NCBI GenBank assembly: GCA_017591395.1
Contig: WEDG01004929.1
Span: forward strand, 1 to 64,000
Reading direction: 5' to 3'
Origin: Schistocephalus solidus
Taxonomy: Eukaryota > Platyhelminthes > Cestoda > Diphyllobothriidea > Diphyllobothriidae
Length of the DNA stretch: 64,000 bases
In this document: in pieces, positions 59,101 through 64,000 of the stretch
Layout: each line of letters starts with the position of its first letter
How positions within the stretch are numbered: the stretch's first letter is position 1
Program-made: the position numbers and the translations under genes
The notes under the pieces: generated by a model
What the model saw: only the letters and a program-made list of their open reading frames with translations
Told to the model about the DNA's origin: nothing
Databases searched by the model: none

Positions 59101-62100
59101 TATTATAAGGGTTATATAATTATTATATTATTTAAATTGTGTATAATTGTTATCAATATCATATTATTGTCACCACCACTATTATTATCACTATTATATG
59201 AATACTGTCTTAGCGTGTAAAGGGACGAAGCTGTTGGAGAAACCAACATGGTCAGAGTGCGACATGTCCACTTGCACCCAGCAACTTTCCGGAGTTGTAC
59301 CGGTTTTGGAGAATTGCCGTTGCAAATATGTGAAGAAAATATTTGCCGAACGCAAATGCTGTAAGTAACAGACAAACATAAATTCTTTTTCCTGTTCCAA
59401 GATTAATGCAAGTTGAATCAGTAAACCCACTTCCGCTATCAAACTTTTAGGCTGTCCGGCTGTAAAACAGGAAATTGAAGTCTGTCGTGATGGCAAACGA
59501 CTCAGTGAAAGAAGGACGCTGGTGTTGGACAATTTCGAGTGCAAACAAAAGATTGAATATGTACCTAAAGATCAAGGTAGGTAAAACAGGCATAACAAAT
59601 TCTGTTTTATGCATCTGAAACCTACATACAGTAAGTGGTATACCCCATCAAGCATACTAAAATTCACAAAAAACTTGCAAAACACATCCACCAAAACCTC
59701 TGAGTAAATTTTCCAAACTTGAGCAACTTGGAAATGAAAAGTATACACAAAGTAATATTTAGGCTGCATGGATATGCAATTTTTTAAATAAAGATGAAAT
59801 GCAAGCAACGTGGAAAGTTGCGCCAGATGAGGCAGCCTTATTTTGAAATGCTACCGAGTCAGTTCACAGCAAGCAGACAACTAAAGAAGACGGCAAATGT
59901 GCGGAAAAAAATTCAAAAAAACGTTTTTTTAAATAATTTCTGGGTTAAATAATATCCAATAATTAATATAGTAGGCAGTATAGTAACTAGTCGGCTGGTT
60001 GAAATTTTCCAAATTCATACGCAGAATTGCGAACGAAAACATTTTACTTCCGGACGGCTGGATAAGTGGTTTTCCGAAACTTAAATGCTTTGCTTGGATT
60101 CCCTAATTTGGGAGTTCGCCGGAATAGACGTTATAATTAGCATATATATGCATATCACGTGATTAACTACTAACTAAACAAATGACATATTGTCAACGAA
60201 GGTAACTAAAAGTATACCATTCTCCGTATATGAGAAGCATTTTCTCCTCGATAATTACCTTGTTCTTTCTGGCAACCTTGAAAGTAACCGAGACTCAAAA
60301 TGCCCCTAAGTTTCAGCATATATATGTGTTCAGATGAATTTGCTTATTACTTGGTTCTTTTCGAACAAAGACTGTCATAGGGCGCCAGAAATAAAGGCCG
60401 GAGATTGTGACCCTCAAACCTGCAAGAGAAACATCTACGAGATTTCATGGAATCGGGGGCGCAGTGACTGTAGATGTCATCCGGTTCAACGGCTTGTCAA
60501 CGAGGAGGACTGCTGTAAGTCTTACCCTTTCCACTTTGCCTCATGACAGGAAAACATGCCTGTCCAATTGTCCATAGAAGGCTTTAAAATATTGTCCAAA
60601 GCGAAGTCTGTCATTGCACAATAGTTATTTTGCCTCCCTTGGTAGACAAATTTTGCAGGTCATCGTGACCTTTGCAGGTCATCGTGACCTTTTCGCAGGT
60701 CATCGGGACCTTTATGAAAAGTAGCTGTGTCAGAGTTCTGCCAACAAAGTGTATCGTGCTGCCAGTACTGAGACTATAACCCAGACAGGCTTCACCGATT
60801 TCGTGCCGTCTCATGACAAAGCCACGGGTAGTCCGGGTCATCAGTAGTTGCCTTAGCGTGCCCTACGTTGTTTCTGGTCCGCGCTTCAATTTGTGACACC
60901 ACGTGACTCTACCTGGTGTTCAATGAACCCGAAGTTACGATTGCACGTAGACAGACGGTCGCTAACAGCGATGCACTCGATAAGACGAGTTCCAGGAATT
61001 AGTTGGCATAAAAGAGACTAAAGTGCTCGATCGGGAACGTTATCAATCTAAGACAGAAGTTACGAGCATTGCAGTGTTCATGGGATGGAGCGATTAAAAA
61101 AAGTAGCACTCACCTTCACCGCAGACGGTCTTCTGCGGTGCGATGACTGCCTGCATCCGAGTCGTTAACTGTGGCAATTTAATTGTGAACGTTTATGAAT
61201 GGTGTGATACTTACTCAGCTATTTGGCCTAGCAGGACTGTCATCTAGAGCAGTCTTTACATGTGCACTCTTCGTCTGATTAATTCCTGTGCCCGAGTAAG
61301 GGTTTGGCGTTGAATAGGGAGCGTTGAACTGGTATTGCTAAATAGACAATACTCTTTTCCAACCGTGAAAGCTCATACGTCTTAGCTAGAACAACTCAGC
61401 TAGACGCAGGGAAGCTCTGCCGTTACTAACGAAGCTTCAGAGTGGTCATAGGCGAAGCTCTGTTAAGTCGTAGTCCTTCCTTATCGAGCGACAGATCTTG
61501 GGTGTTATGAGCAGCCGCACGCCCAACTGGTTTCCAGTTTAACAATCCACCAACGAGTCCCCGGAACAGAGGTAAACAGCCAAGGCGGAATAAAATGGCA
61601 CTTGTATATAACATGCAGAAAAAAAAAGAAACTTCCAGGAATAACGGCTTACGTCCTTTGGAATGTACAAGGTCGGACTGATATTCGAACAATCAGACAT
61701 TGTCCCTTTGCGGCTAGTTTCTCAGTTGGGCTTCCAACTCATCTCATTGGTTGGGTCAACCTCAAATCGTTTCGAGAACTTGCACGTTATTAGCACGCGG
61801 ACGGCGTGTAGGCAAATCAGTTAGGGAGCAGTTTCGAATTCCAACTCTACTTCGTGAAGTTTTTGTGCGGCAAAAATAATAAAGTCTATTGTTGTTAACC
61901 TCAAAAACTGCCAGCCTCTTGGATGTCCGCATCATGACCGCGTCCTAACAAGGAGTTCAGTTTGTCTGGGGCAAGCGTTCCCGCTCCTACTGGAAGGGTA
62001 ACTTTAAGAGCCCATAAAAAGGTCTCCTTTTGATTAAAAATTATCCTCAAACATGTTACCTCATGAATTCTTAAAATTTATCTTGAACTGACAGATGTGT

Positions 62101-63946
62101 GTTCTTTTACGAAAGGTTGTCTCCCCGACCCCCGTCCCAAGTCCCTCTGCGTCGGAACATGCAAGGTGGAGATCCACACACATTCCAAATTTGACAACGA
62201 TCAGCGACGTTGCATCAAGTACCAACAGCTCTACCGAAAGTGTCCCAGTGAGTGCAGTTTCCCTTTAGTAGCATCCGGCCATTAAAAGGGCCATGTAAAC
62301 TGATCGCACTTGAAGGTACAACAGCTTTAAATTATTTTTAAATTTTATTTTATTTTATTCTATTTATTTATTTATTTTTATGTATTTATTTATTTTATTT
62401 TATTTTTAACTCTCCCTCTCCCCCCCTCACCCCCAGCATGCCCTCTAAAGTATGAGGAACCTGGCCATTGCGACAGAAAGAACACCTGCTTGCAGCCAGT
62501 CAAAGAGATCAGCTACACGATTGAAAACTGCGGATGTGTGCCACAGATCAGCTCGAAAATGAAACCTTGTTGCTGTATTGATCCGCCTCAGGAACCTCCC
62601 AGATGTCTTGAAGATGAGCATGTTCTTGTGTACAAGACTGTGACAATGGAGTAAGTGCCCAGCGAGGACATCAGGATCTGTGCACTTGCTTGTAGCAATT
62701 AACTCCATCTTCTGATCACTCTCTTTCCCGAAATCCTAGGTTTCTTCACGGCCAATGCATTCCAAAGACGCGAGAGGAATTTGTGCCAGTAGTCTGTCCT
62801 CCAAAGGATGGCTTTGAGAACGACCCGTCGTCGACACAGGTGGGGACTTGCGATCCAAACACCTGCCACAGAAAAGTCGTGGAGATTAGCTGGCATCTGA
62901 GTGCATGCAAATGCGTGCCAAGTCGTCAGGAGAGACTGGAACCCTGCTGCTGCATGCACATTCCCAGGCGGGTCAAACAAATCTGCCACAAGGACGGCAG
63001 CATGACAAAGGTGGGATTTTAAAAAAATTGCTACTTCAATTTAAAAACAGTAGTACTTGGTCCCCACTGCTCAAGTAGCTCATGGTTGTACAGCAAACAG
63101 CGTTACGTAACTGTCCTCCTTCCATTCTACCTAAACAGTTGATACGCTACTCCAGGCTGGTGGGCGACAAGTGTTTGCCAGAGATTCTGACCGAGCAGCA
63201 ACCCCGAAGCGCATGTCTTCCAGTCAGGATCCAGCCGATTGGCCCCTGCAACCAACACACCGGACGACAGCCAATTGAAATCAACCGATATGAACTCGAT
63301 CACTGCCACTGTCGTGTTGTGTCCACTCAAAGGAAGGACCGTATCTGCTGTAAGTACATATACGTATGGAATTGACGGGATAGTAAGGAAGAAGGGGGGA
63401 GTGAGGCGTGCCCATTGGTGTTAATTGGATCCTTGTTATTTTCAACAGCCTGTCCAGAAGGCGAGAAAAACAGCTCGCCCTGCAATCCATCCACCTGTCA
63501 ACAGGAAGTGACTGAGACCCGATACCTGGCCGTTAATGGTTCCTGCCTACTCCTGCCACCGGTGAAGTCTCTTCAGCCCTGTTGCTGTCGTCAAGGCGAG
63601 GTTCCCTACTCTATCAGGCGCGAATGTGACGCCGACTCGGGTTTGCTGACCGAGATCCACACCTTTGGCCGATTCGATAAGAATCTGCGTCAATGCCTGC
63701 CTACAACCCAGCGACGTGTTATCCAGCCACCAGGTACGTCCACGCCTTTCAAGCAGATCGAAAATTGTGACAATCTTTATTGCTTCCACTGTCTTCTCTC
63801 TGCAGATTGTGAGGAAAAACGGCACGTGAAACGGGGCATTTGCAATAAGCTAACCGGTTTTGCCACGGATGTGCTCTTCAAAAACCAGTTCAACAAAGGT
63901 TCCTGCTCCTGCGAAATGGTGAAGAAACTGGTGCCACGTAAATGTG
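45901..63946 (+). CDS. Giant secreted cysteine-rich modular protein (gene overview, 3' end outside window)
   Basis: Twenty-eight exons (listed separately) join into one open frame of 5,125 nt, about 1,708 residues, and continue past the right edge. A signal peptide starts the protein. Each following exon encodes one to three modules of about 42-50 residues. A typical module has Cys-Pro near the start, Cys-Asp/Asn about 10 residues on, a polar stretch with Thr, then Cys-x-Cys and a final Cys just before the donor. 24 of 27 splice junctions are phase 1, so exons can be duplicated or skipped without breaking frame. Cys-Cys pairs form at many exon joints. No protease, lectin, Kunitz or EGF signature fits. 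An extracellular matrix, tegument or secreted structural role is inference from the signal peptide and disulphide-rich repeats. Introns hold SINEs, LINE pieces and a long CTT tract. Confidence 0.8.
46588..46718 (+). CDS. Modular gene exon 2
   Basis: Acceptor CTCCACCCTTGCAG; the first base completes Gly from exon 1. It reads VCPPSFSKEVCHNGTRLRIS and GGKCERRLSS: a short three-Cys module (Cys-Pro, Cys-His-Asn-Gly, single Cys) with no Cys-x-Cys and no terminal Cys. Donor CTAG|GTGAGT, phase 1. Confidence 0.8.
46820..46948 (+). CDS. Modular gene exon 3
   Basis: A long-type module: CPPPRRVEVTPCVNGQTTEV, LLDCKCTKIL and QQKPC. Five Cys in the standard pattern, phase 1 to phase 1 (donor TGTC|GTGAGT). 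Confidence 0.85.
48120..48510 (+). repeat. Local direct duplication in intron 3
   Basis: About 48155-48265 (GTAGTATGCGCTTGGTATTCAAAGG ... CGCACCTATAGGCGACGAAG) recurs at about 48405-48495 (CAGCATGCGCTTTGTATTCAAAGG ... TGCACCTATAGGCGACGAAG). A tandem-type duplication about 240 bp apart, just upstream of exon 4; no coding function seen. Confidence 0.65.
48546..48683 (+). CDS. Modular gene exon 4
   Basis: Acceptor GCATATCGCAG. It reads CKPCEVIRRECDPTTHSRAI, then TKCYLHTAEGECRPDLKV and YEPCG. It has an extra Cys two residues after Lys-Pro and spaced single Cys instead of Cys-x-Cys. Phase 1 to phase 1. Confidence 0.85.
49387..49530 (+). CDS. Modular gene exon 5
   Basis: After a weak acceptor (AAAAAATAG) the exon reads CESKLIKRAGPCDFCKGQRE, FTTFREEGGQRRC and KQVIQEPCG, with donor GCG|GTAAGT in phase 1. 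The length is 2+141+1 nt. The reading frame differs from the longest local open frame, so the exon is only visible through module pattern, splice sites and phase. Confidence 0.75.
49840..50050 (+). repeat. Unclassified interspersed repeat, copy 2
   Basis: Shares TTTAATTTACAAGGAAATTAGTG, TTCAGGCTTGGTCCAAAATT, CACAAGCTGCCAACAGGC and GCATAATTATTTACCA with the 37620 copy. In an intron of the modular gene. Confidence 0.65.
50322..50465 (+). CDS. Modular gene exon 6
   Basis: Acceptor TTTTTCTTAG. Long-type module: GCRGRVVVRQPCRLDETTGY, NEYPESCECKRS and RQICG. Phase 1 both sides (donor GTGAGT). Confidence 0.85.
50560..51240 (+). repeat. LINE 3'-UTR fragments in intron 6
   Basis: The blocks GCATCAGACAACTGACCGGC, CACTATAAACAATCTGACGC and GCACTCCCACTCCGTGGGAT belong to the 3' UTR of the 22-27 kb LINE, here in plus orientation. 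The open frames in this stretch are repeat-derived. Confidence 0.65.
51265..51564 (+). CDS. Modular gene exon 7 (two modules)
   Basis: Acceptor CCCCGTTCTGCTCAG. A 300-nt exon fusing a short three-Cys module (GCPREVKRETSC ... GRAFCQPVV) and a long module (CPPPNATTGEPRYTCDHSTC ... GCQCKQVNLRRPVGFCC). It carries a possible N-glycosylation site (Asn-Ala-Thr). Donor GTAAGC, phase 1. Confidence 0.85.
52248..52373 (+). CDS. Modular gene exon 8
   Basis: Acceptor ATCGTTTGCAG. It reads GCPKPRSEVSECIDRSRTVR, LFNGQCQRHV and SEEACG. One Cys replaces Cys-x-Cys. Phase 1 to 1, donor GTAAGT. Confidence 0.8.
52464..52595 (+). CDS. Modular gene exon 9 (degenerate module)
   Basis: Acceptor TATATCTTTATAG and donor ACAC|GTGAGT keep phase 1 on both sides and the frame is open, but only one Cys remains (SFNCDETTGMKIFTTA). 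The Cys-Pro start, Cys-x-Cys and terminal Cys are gone. Either a relaxed module or an exon on its way out. Confidence 0.65.
53335..53727 (+). CDS. Modular gene exon 10 (three divergent modules)
   Basis: Acceptor CTTCTGTCTACAG. The largest exon, 131 codons: VCQGVEVVSVSKCREE, AREGCECGPPVSRI, EACSCEDVDSG, CRPECKPGSDICGSLQCKNI, an acidic stretch (NEEEDV), and CRRSLIRREVSDCC. Cys spacing is looser than elsewhere. Donor GACTGCT|GTAGGT, phase 1. Confidence 0.85.
53816..54082 (+). CDS. Modular gene exon 11 (two modules)
   Basis: Follows an 88-nt intron ending in a CA tract (CACACACGCACACAG). Short module CPTTPVIKRECDASGKRW ... SGLCSQS, then NCSNGFVGREIGERRPDGMQ ... EECRCERYLQRIDC. Possible glycosylation at the NCS sequon. 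Phase 1 both sides. Confidence 0.85.
54186..54314 (+). CDS. Modular gene exon 12
   Basis: CPPPETRTYCDANLNETVFE, then LIGCKCQRQVQRVISRAG. Cys-x-Cys kept, terminal Cys missing. Phase 1 both sides; donor GCAG|GTGAAT. Confidence 0.85.
54403..54537 (+). CDS. Modular gene exon 13
   Basis: Acceptor CTCATTTTTTAG. CPNYSIVVSRECSKETGLET, then QEGCDCKVVMRKKEAKCG: a clean five-Cys module. Donor GTAAGT, phase 1. Confidence 0.9.
54624..54911 (+). CDS. Modular gene exon 14 (two modules)
   Basis: Short module CPPTERGPMLCNRVTNRMEQ ... GGRCQPIED, then long module ICADEANVENSTVATRMVC ... VENCRCVRSVKVLREGPC. Phase 1 both sides; donor GTC|GTAAGC. Confidence 0.85.
54997..55131 (+). CDS. Modular gene exon 15
   Basis: Acceptor TTTCTGTCTCTAG. 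Short three-Cys module: CPPPKRSIQCDASKGRLVIR, then TLHCSAHIQTTERKI. Phase 1 both sides; donor ATAA|GTAAGC. Confidence 0.8.
55338..55616 (+). CDS. Modular gene exon 16 (two modules)
   Basis: Long module CPQPEEIVSPCNTTLRKQK ... VEDCSCKRTEHTSVLPC, directly followed by short module CPPSTKIISSSPKCDSERSE ... NLRACVEVKQ. The eight cysteines show the long/short pairing clearly. Donor GTCG|GTGAGC, phase 1. Confidence 0.85.
55709..55843 (+). CDS. Modular gene exon 17
   Basis: Acceptor TGATTTTATCCAG. CKPHVAYQLGKCVNGTKLLK, then INSCRCLGSVKIQRISCG. Five Cys, phase 1 both sides, donor GTAAGT. Confidence 0.9.
55931..56126 (+). repeat. CTT/AAG microsatellite (about 196 bp)
   Basis: Nearly uninterrupted CTT triplets with two small interruptions (CTTTTT near 55995 and CTACTT near 56010), in the intron after exon 17. 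The poly-Leu and poly-Arg frames it creates are artefacts. Confidence 0.95.
56390..57365. repeat. SINE and LINE fragments in one intron
   Basis: 56390-56620 (minus) and 56625-56745 (plus) are SINE copies facing each other through tRNA-like heads (GGGTTCGAATCCC on the minus strand; GGTCGTGGCTCAGTGATACA on the plus). 56810-57010 is a LINE 3'-UTR block (GATAGAGAGTGCGGTAGATG). 57240-57365 is a further SINE body. Confidence 0.6.
57433..57695 (+). pseudogene. Module exon without donor: skipped, dying or alternative terminal exon
   Basis: Acceptor CCATATTCTTATAG, then two bases and a module: CPPRRLIIGRCATGASTALA, DERLGRCIVV and LHLSRC. Where the donor should follow Cys the sequence is ACGAGAGG with no GT. 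The frame runs on through an AATAAA (57624-57629) to a hydrophobic tail (ILLSFLFFSECNVQA) and TGA at 57693-57695, and this tail falls in a copy of the 37620 repeat. Exons 17 and 19 are phase-compatible without it, so it may be skipped. Used as a last exon it would give a truncated protein. Confidence 0.55.
57660..58060 (+). repeat. Unclassified interspersed repeat, diverged copies 3 and 4
   Basis: 57660-57870 follows the 37620 copy in order (GAGGTAAATTCTTAGGCATAG, TTGCAGTTCGGTTCGAAAG, ATCAGTAGTATACAACTATTG). About 57955-58060 repeats part of it (TCTTCGGAACAAACGCCTTC, AGGCTTTGTTCGAAAG). It contributes the stop and tail of the 57433 exon. Confidence 0.5.
58095..58310 (+). CDS. Modular gene exon 19
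   Basis: The acceptor AACAGAAAG gives two bases then SYELYAENYGCRRKEEVYRV, SQCRAQTREERGECNRKTCK, TCQCVWTLQARRECSCC. The nearer CAG would put a stop in frame, so the second AG is chosen. Ends TGTG|GTAGGT, phase 1. Confidence 0.75.
58407..58544 (+). CDS. Modular gene exon 20
   Basis: Acceptor CTTTCCATACATAG. CPKRSIKFQCFNNTIIYATV, then PSCQLECQRMRKVFKKHAG. Terminal Cys missing. Donor GCGG|GTAGGT, phase 1. Reading through the donor stays open for about 85 more codons. Confidence 0.8.
58839..58844 (+). terminator. Possible intronic poly(A) signal after exon 20
   Basis: AATAAA lies 38 nt after the TGA (58799-58801) that ends the exon 20 read-through frame. It could define a short isoform. In AT-rich intron sequence such a hexamer can also arise by chance. 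Confidence 0.35.
59214..59360 (+). CDS. Modular gene exon 21
   Basis: Acceptor ATACTGTCTTAG. CKGTKLLEKPTWSECDMSTC, then LENCRCKYVKKIFAERKCC. Long type with the extra Cys-x4-Cys seen in later exons. Donor GCT|GTAAGT, phase 1. Confidence 0.85.
59451..59576 (+). CDS. Modular gene exon 22
   Basis: Acceptor ATCAAACTTTTAG. Short three-Cys module: CPAVKQEIEVCRDGKRLSER, then NFECKQKIEYVPKDQG. Phase 1 both sides; donor CAAG|GTAGGT. Confidence 0.85.
60371..60514 (+). CDS. Modular gene exon 23
   Basis: The acceptor TTTTCGAACAAAG is weak. CHRAPEIKAGDCDPQTCKRN, IYEISWNRG, DCRCHPVQRLVNEEDCC. First clear copy of the CDPxTC ... EISW subtype that dominates the 3' part. Donor GCT|GTAAGT, phase 1. Confidence 0.8.
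60657..60711 (+). promoter_or_regulatory. Triple inverted-repeat hormone-response-like sites
   Basis: AGGTCATCGTGACCT occurs at 60657-60671 and 60676-60690, and a one-mismatch form AGGTCATCGGGACCT at 60697-60711. Each perfect copy is the AGGTCA palindrome with a 3-bp spacer bound by steroid-type nuclear receptors. They lie in the intron after exon 23. Regulatory use is inference; a small tandem duplication could produce the same array without function. Confidence 0.45.
62116..62247 (+). CDS. Modular gene exon 24
   Basis: Acceptor GTTCTTTTACGAAAG. CLPDPRPKSLCVGTCKVEIH, then QRRCIKYQQLYRKCPS. Donor CCCA|GTGAGT, phase 1. The preceding intron (60515-62115) is long and could hide a further exon. 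Confidence 0.75.
62330..62409 (+). repeat. AT-rich TTTA/TTTTA low-complexity tract
   Basis: About 80 bp of TATTT/TTTAT units directly before the pyrimidine tract and acceptor of exon 25. Confidence 0.85.
62437..62650 (+). CDS. Modular gene exon 25
   Basis: Strong acceptor CCCCCCTCACCCCCAG. CPLKYEEPGHCDRKNTCLQP, EISYTIENCGCVPQ and MKPCCC, then the first half of a short module (CLEDEHVLVYKTVTME). The exon ends in phase 2 (GA|GTAAGT), splitting the short module across the intron. Confidence 0.85.
62740..63010 (+). CDS. Modular gene exon 26
   Basis: Completes the split Glu codon. Finishes the short module (FLHGQCIPKTREEFVPVVCP), carries a full EISW-type module (GTCDPNTCHRKVVEISWHLS; CKCVPSRQERLEPCCC) and begins another short one (QICHKDGSMTK). 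Ends in phase 0 (AAG|GTGGGA). Confidence 0.85.
63139..63349 (+). CDS. Modular gene exon 27
   Basis: Acceptor TTCTACCTAAACAG, phase 0. Finishes the short module (LIRYSRLVGDKCLPEILTEQ), then a long module (CLPVRIQPIGPCNQHTGRQP; LDHCHCRVVSTQRKDRICC). Donor GCT|GTAAGT, phase 1. Confidence 0.85.
63449..63733 (+). CDS. Modular gene exon 28 (two modules)
   Basis: Acceptor TTATTTTCAACAG. CPEGEKNSSPCNPSTCQQEV and SLQPCCC, then a short module IRRECDADSGLLTEIHTFGR ... LRQCLPTTQ. Possible glycosylation at Asn-Ser-Ser. Donor CCAG|GTACGT, phase 1. Confidence 0.85.
63806..63946 (+). CDS. Modular gene exon 29 (last in window)
   Basis: Acceptor CTTCTCTCTGCAG. CEEKRHVKRGICNKLTGFAT, then KGSCSCEMVKKLVPRKCG. 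Donor GTG|GTATGT in phase 1 shows the gene continues beyond 64000. Confidence 0.85.
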
Positions 63947-64000
63947 GTATGTCTAGCAACCTATCGGTTCGCTAAGTTTTTTTCTCATCGAAATTGTTTC

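Noticed and set aside
61602..61793. Plus-strand frame resembling a LINE endonuclease start (LWNVQGRTD)
   Set aside because: Only a few residues agree and nothing following fits; too weak to call.
1..64000. CRISPR arrays, bacterial operons, riboswitches or ribosome binding sites
   Set aside because: The window is eukaryotic; no regularly spaced short repeats or bacterial-type gene layout are present.

Overview
The window is nuclear DNA from a large, repeat-rich invertebrate genome. GT-AG introns, AATAAA signals, tRNA-like SINEs, a Ty3/gypsy relic and a non-LTR retrotransposon whose reverse transcriptase is followed by C2H2 zinc fingers all point to a eukaryote. That retroelement type, the short introns beside multi-kilobase ones and the degenerate TTAGGG-like tracts suggest a flatworm, most likely a diphyllobothriid-type tapeworm. 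The organism assignment is inference, not proof.

Layout. 1-7.7 kb: no convincing gene; a rearranged LINE fragment at 4.6-6.0 kb. 7.7-8.8 kb (-): two phase-compatible candidate exons of an unrecognised gene. 9.1-17.0 kb (+): a CASC3/Barentsz orthologue (exon junction complex), one long exon plus a short terminal exon about 4 kb away and a poly(A) signal; the long exon carries two one-base frame breaks, each in a run of five identical bases. 18.1-18.3 kb (+): an orphan candidate 3' exon. 20-27 kb (-): a decayed LINE (endonuclease, RT, five zinc fingers) with extra 3'-end fragments. 28-33 kb: SINEs, a dead Ty3/gypsy pol region and a TIR-bounded element with a telomere-like interior. 33.5-43 kb (-): an unrecognised helical-repeat protein (33.5-35.5 kb) and two linked exons of the same or a neighbouring gene (38.0-38.6 and 42.2-43 kb), separated by LINE debris. 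43-45.7 kb: repeats.

45.76 kb to the right edge (+): the main feature. A TATA box and a short signal-peptide exon are followed by at least 27 further small exons, nearly all starting and ending in phase 1, each encoding one or a few cysteine-rich modules (usually Cys-Pro, Cys-Asp/Asn, then Cys-x-Cys and a terminal Cys). The frame stays open for about 1,708 codons and the last donor is used near 63,946, so the gene runs out of the window. I could not match the module to a named domain. It predicts a large secreted modular protein built by tandem exon duplication and is the best candidate here for something undescribed.

No operon-like cooperation is visible: CASC3 is a housekeeping RNA-processing factor, the Cys-rich gene is extracellular, and mobile elements fill the space between and inside the genes.
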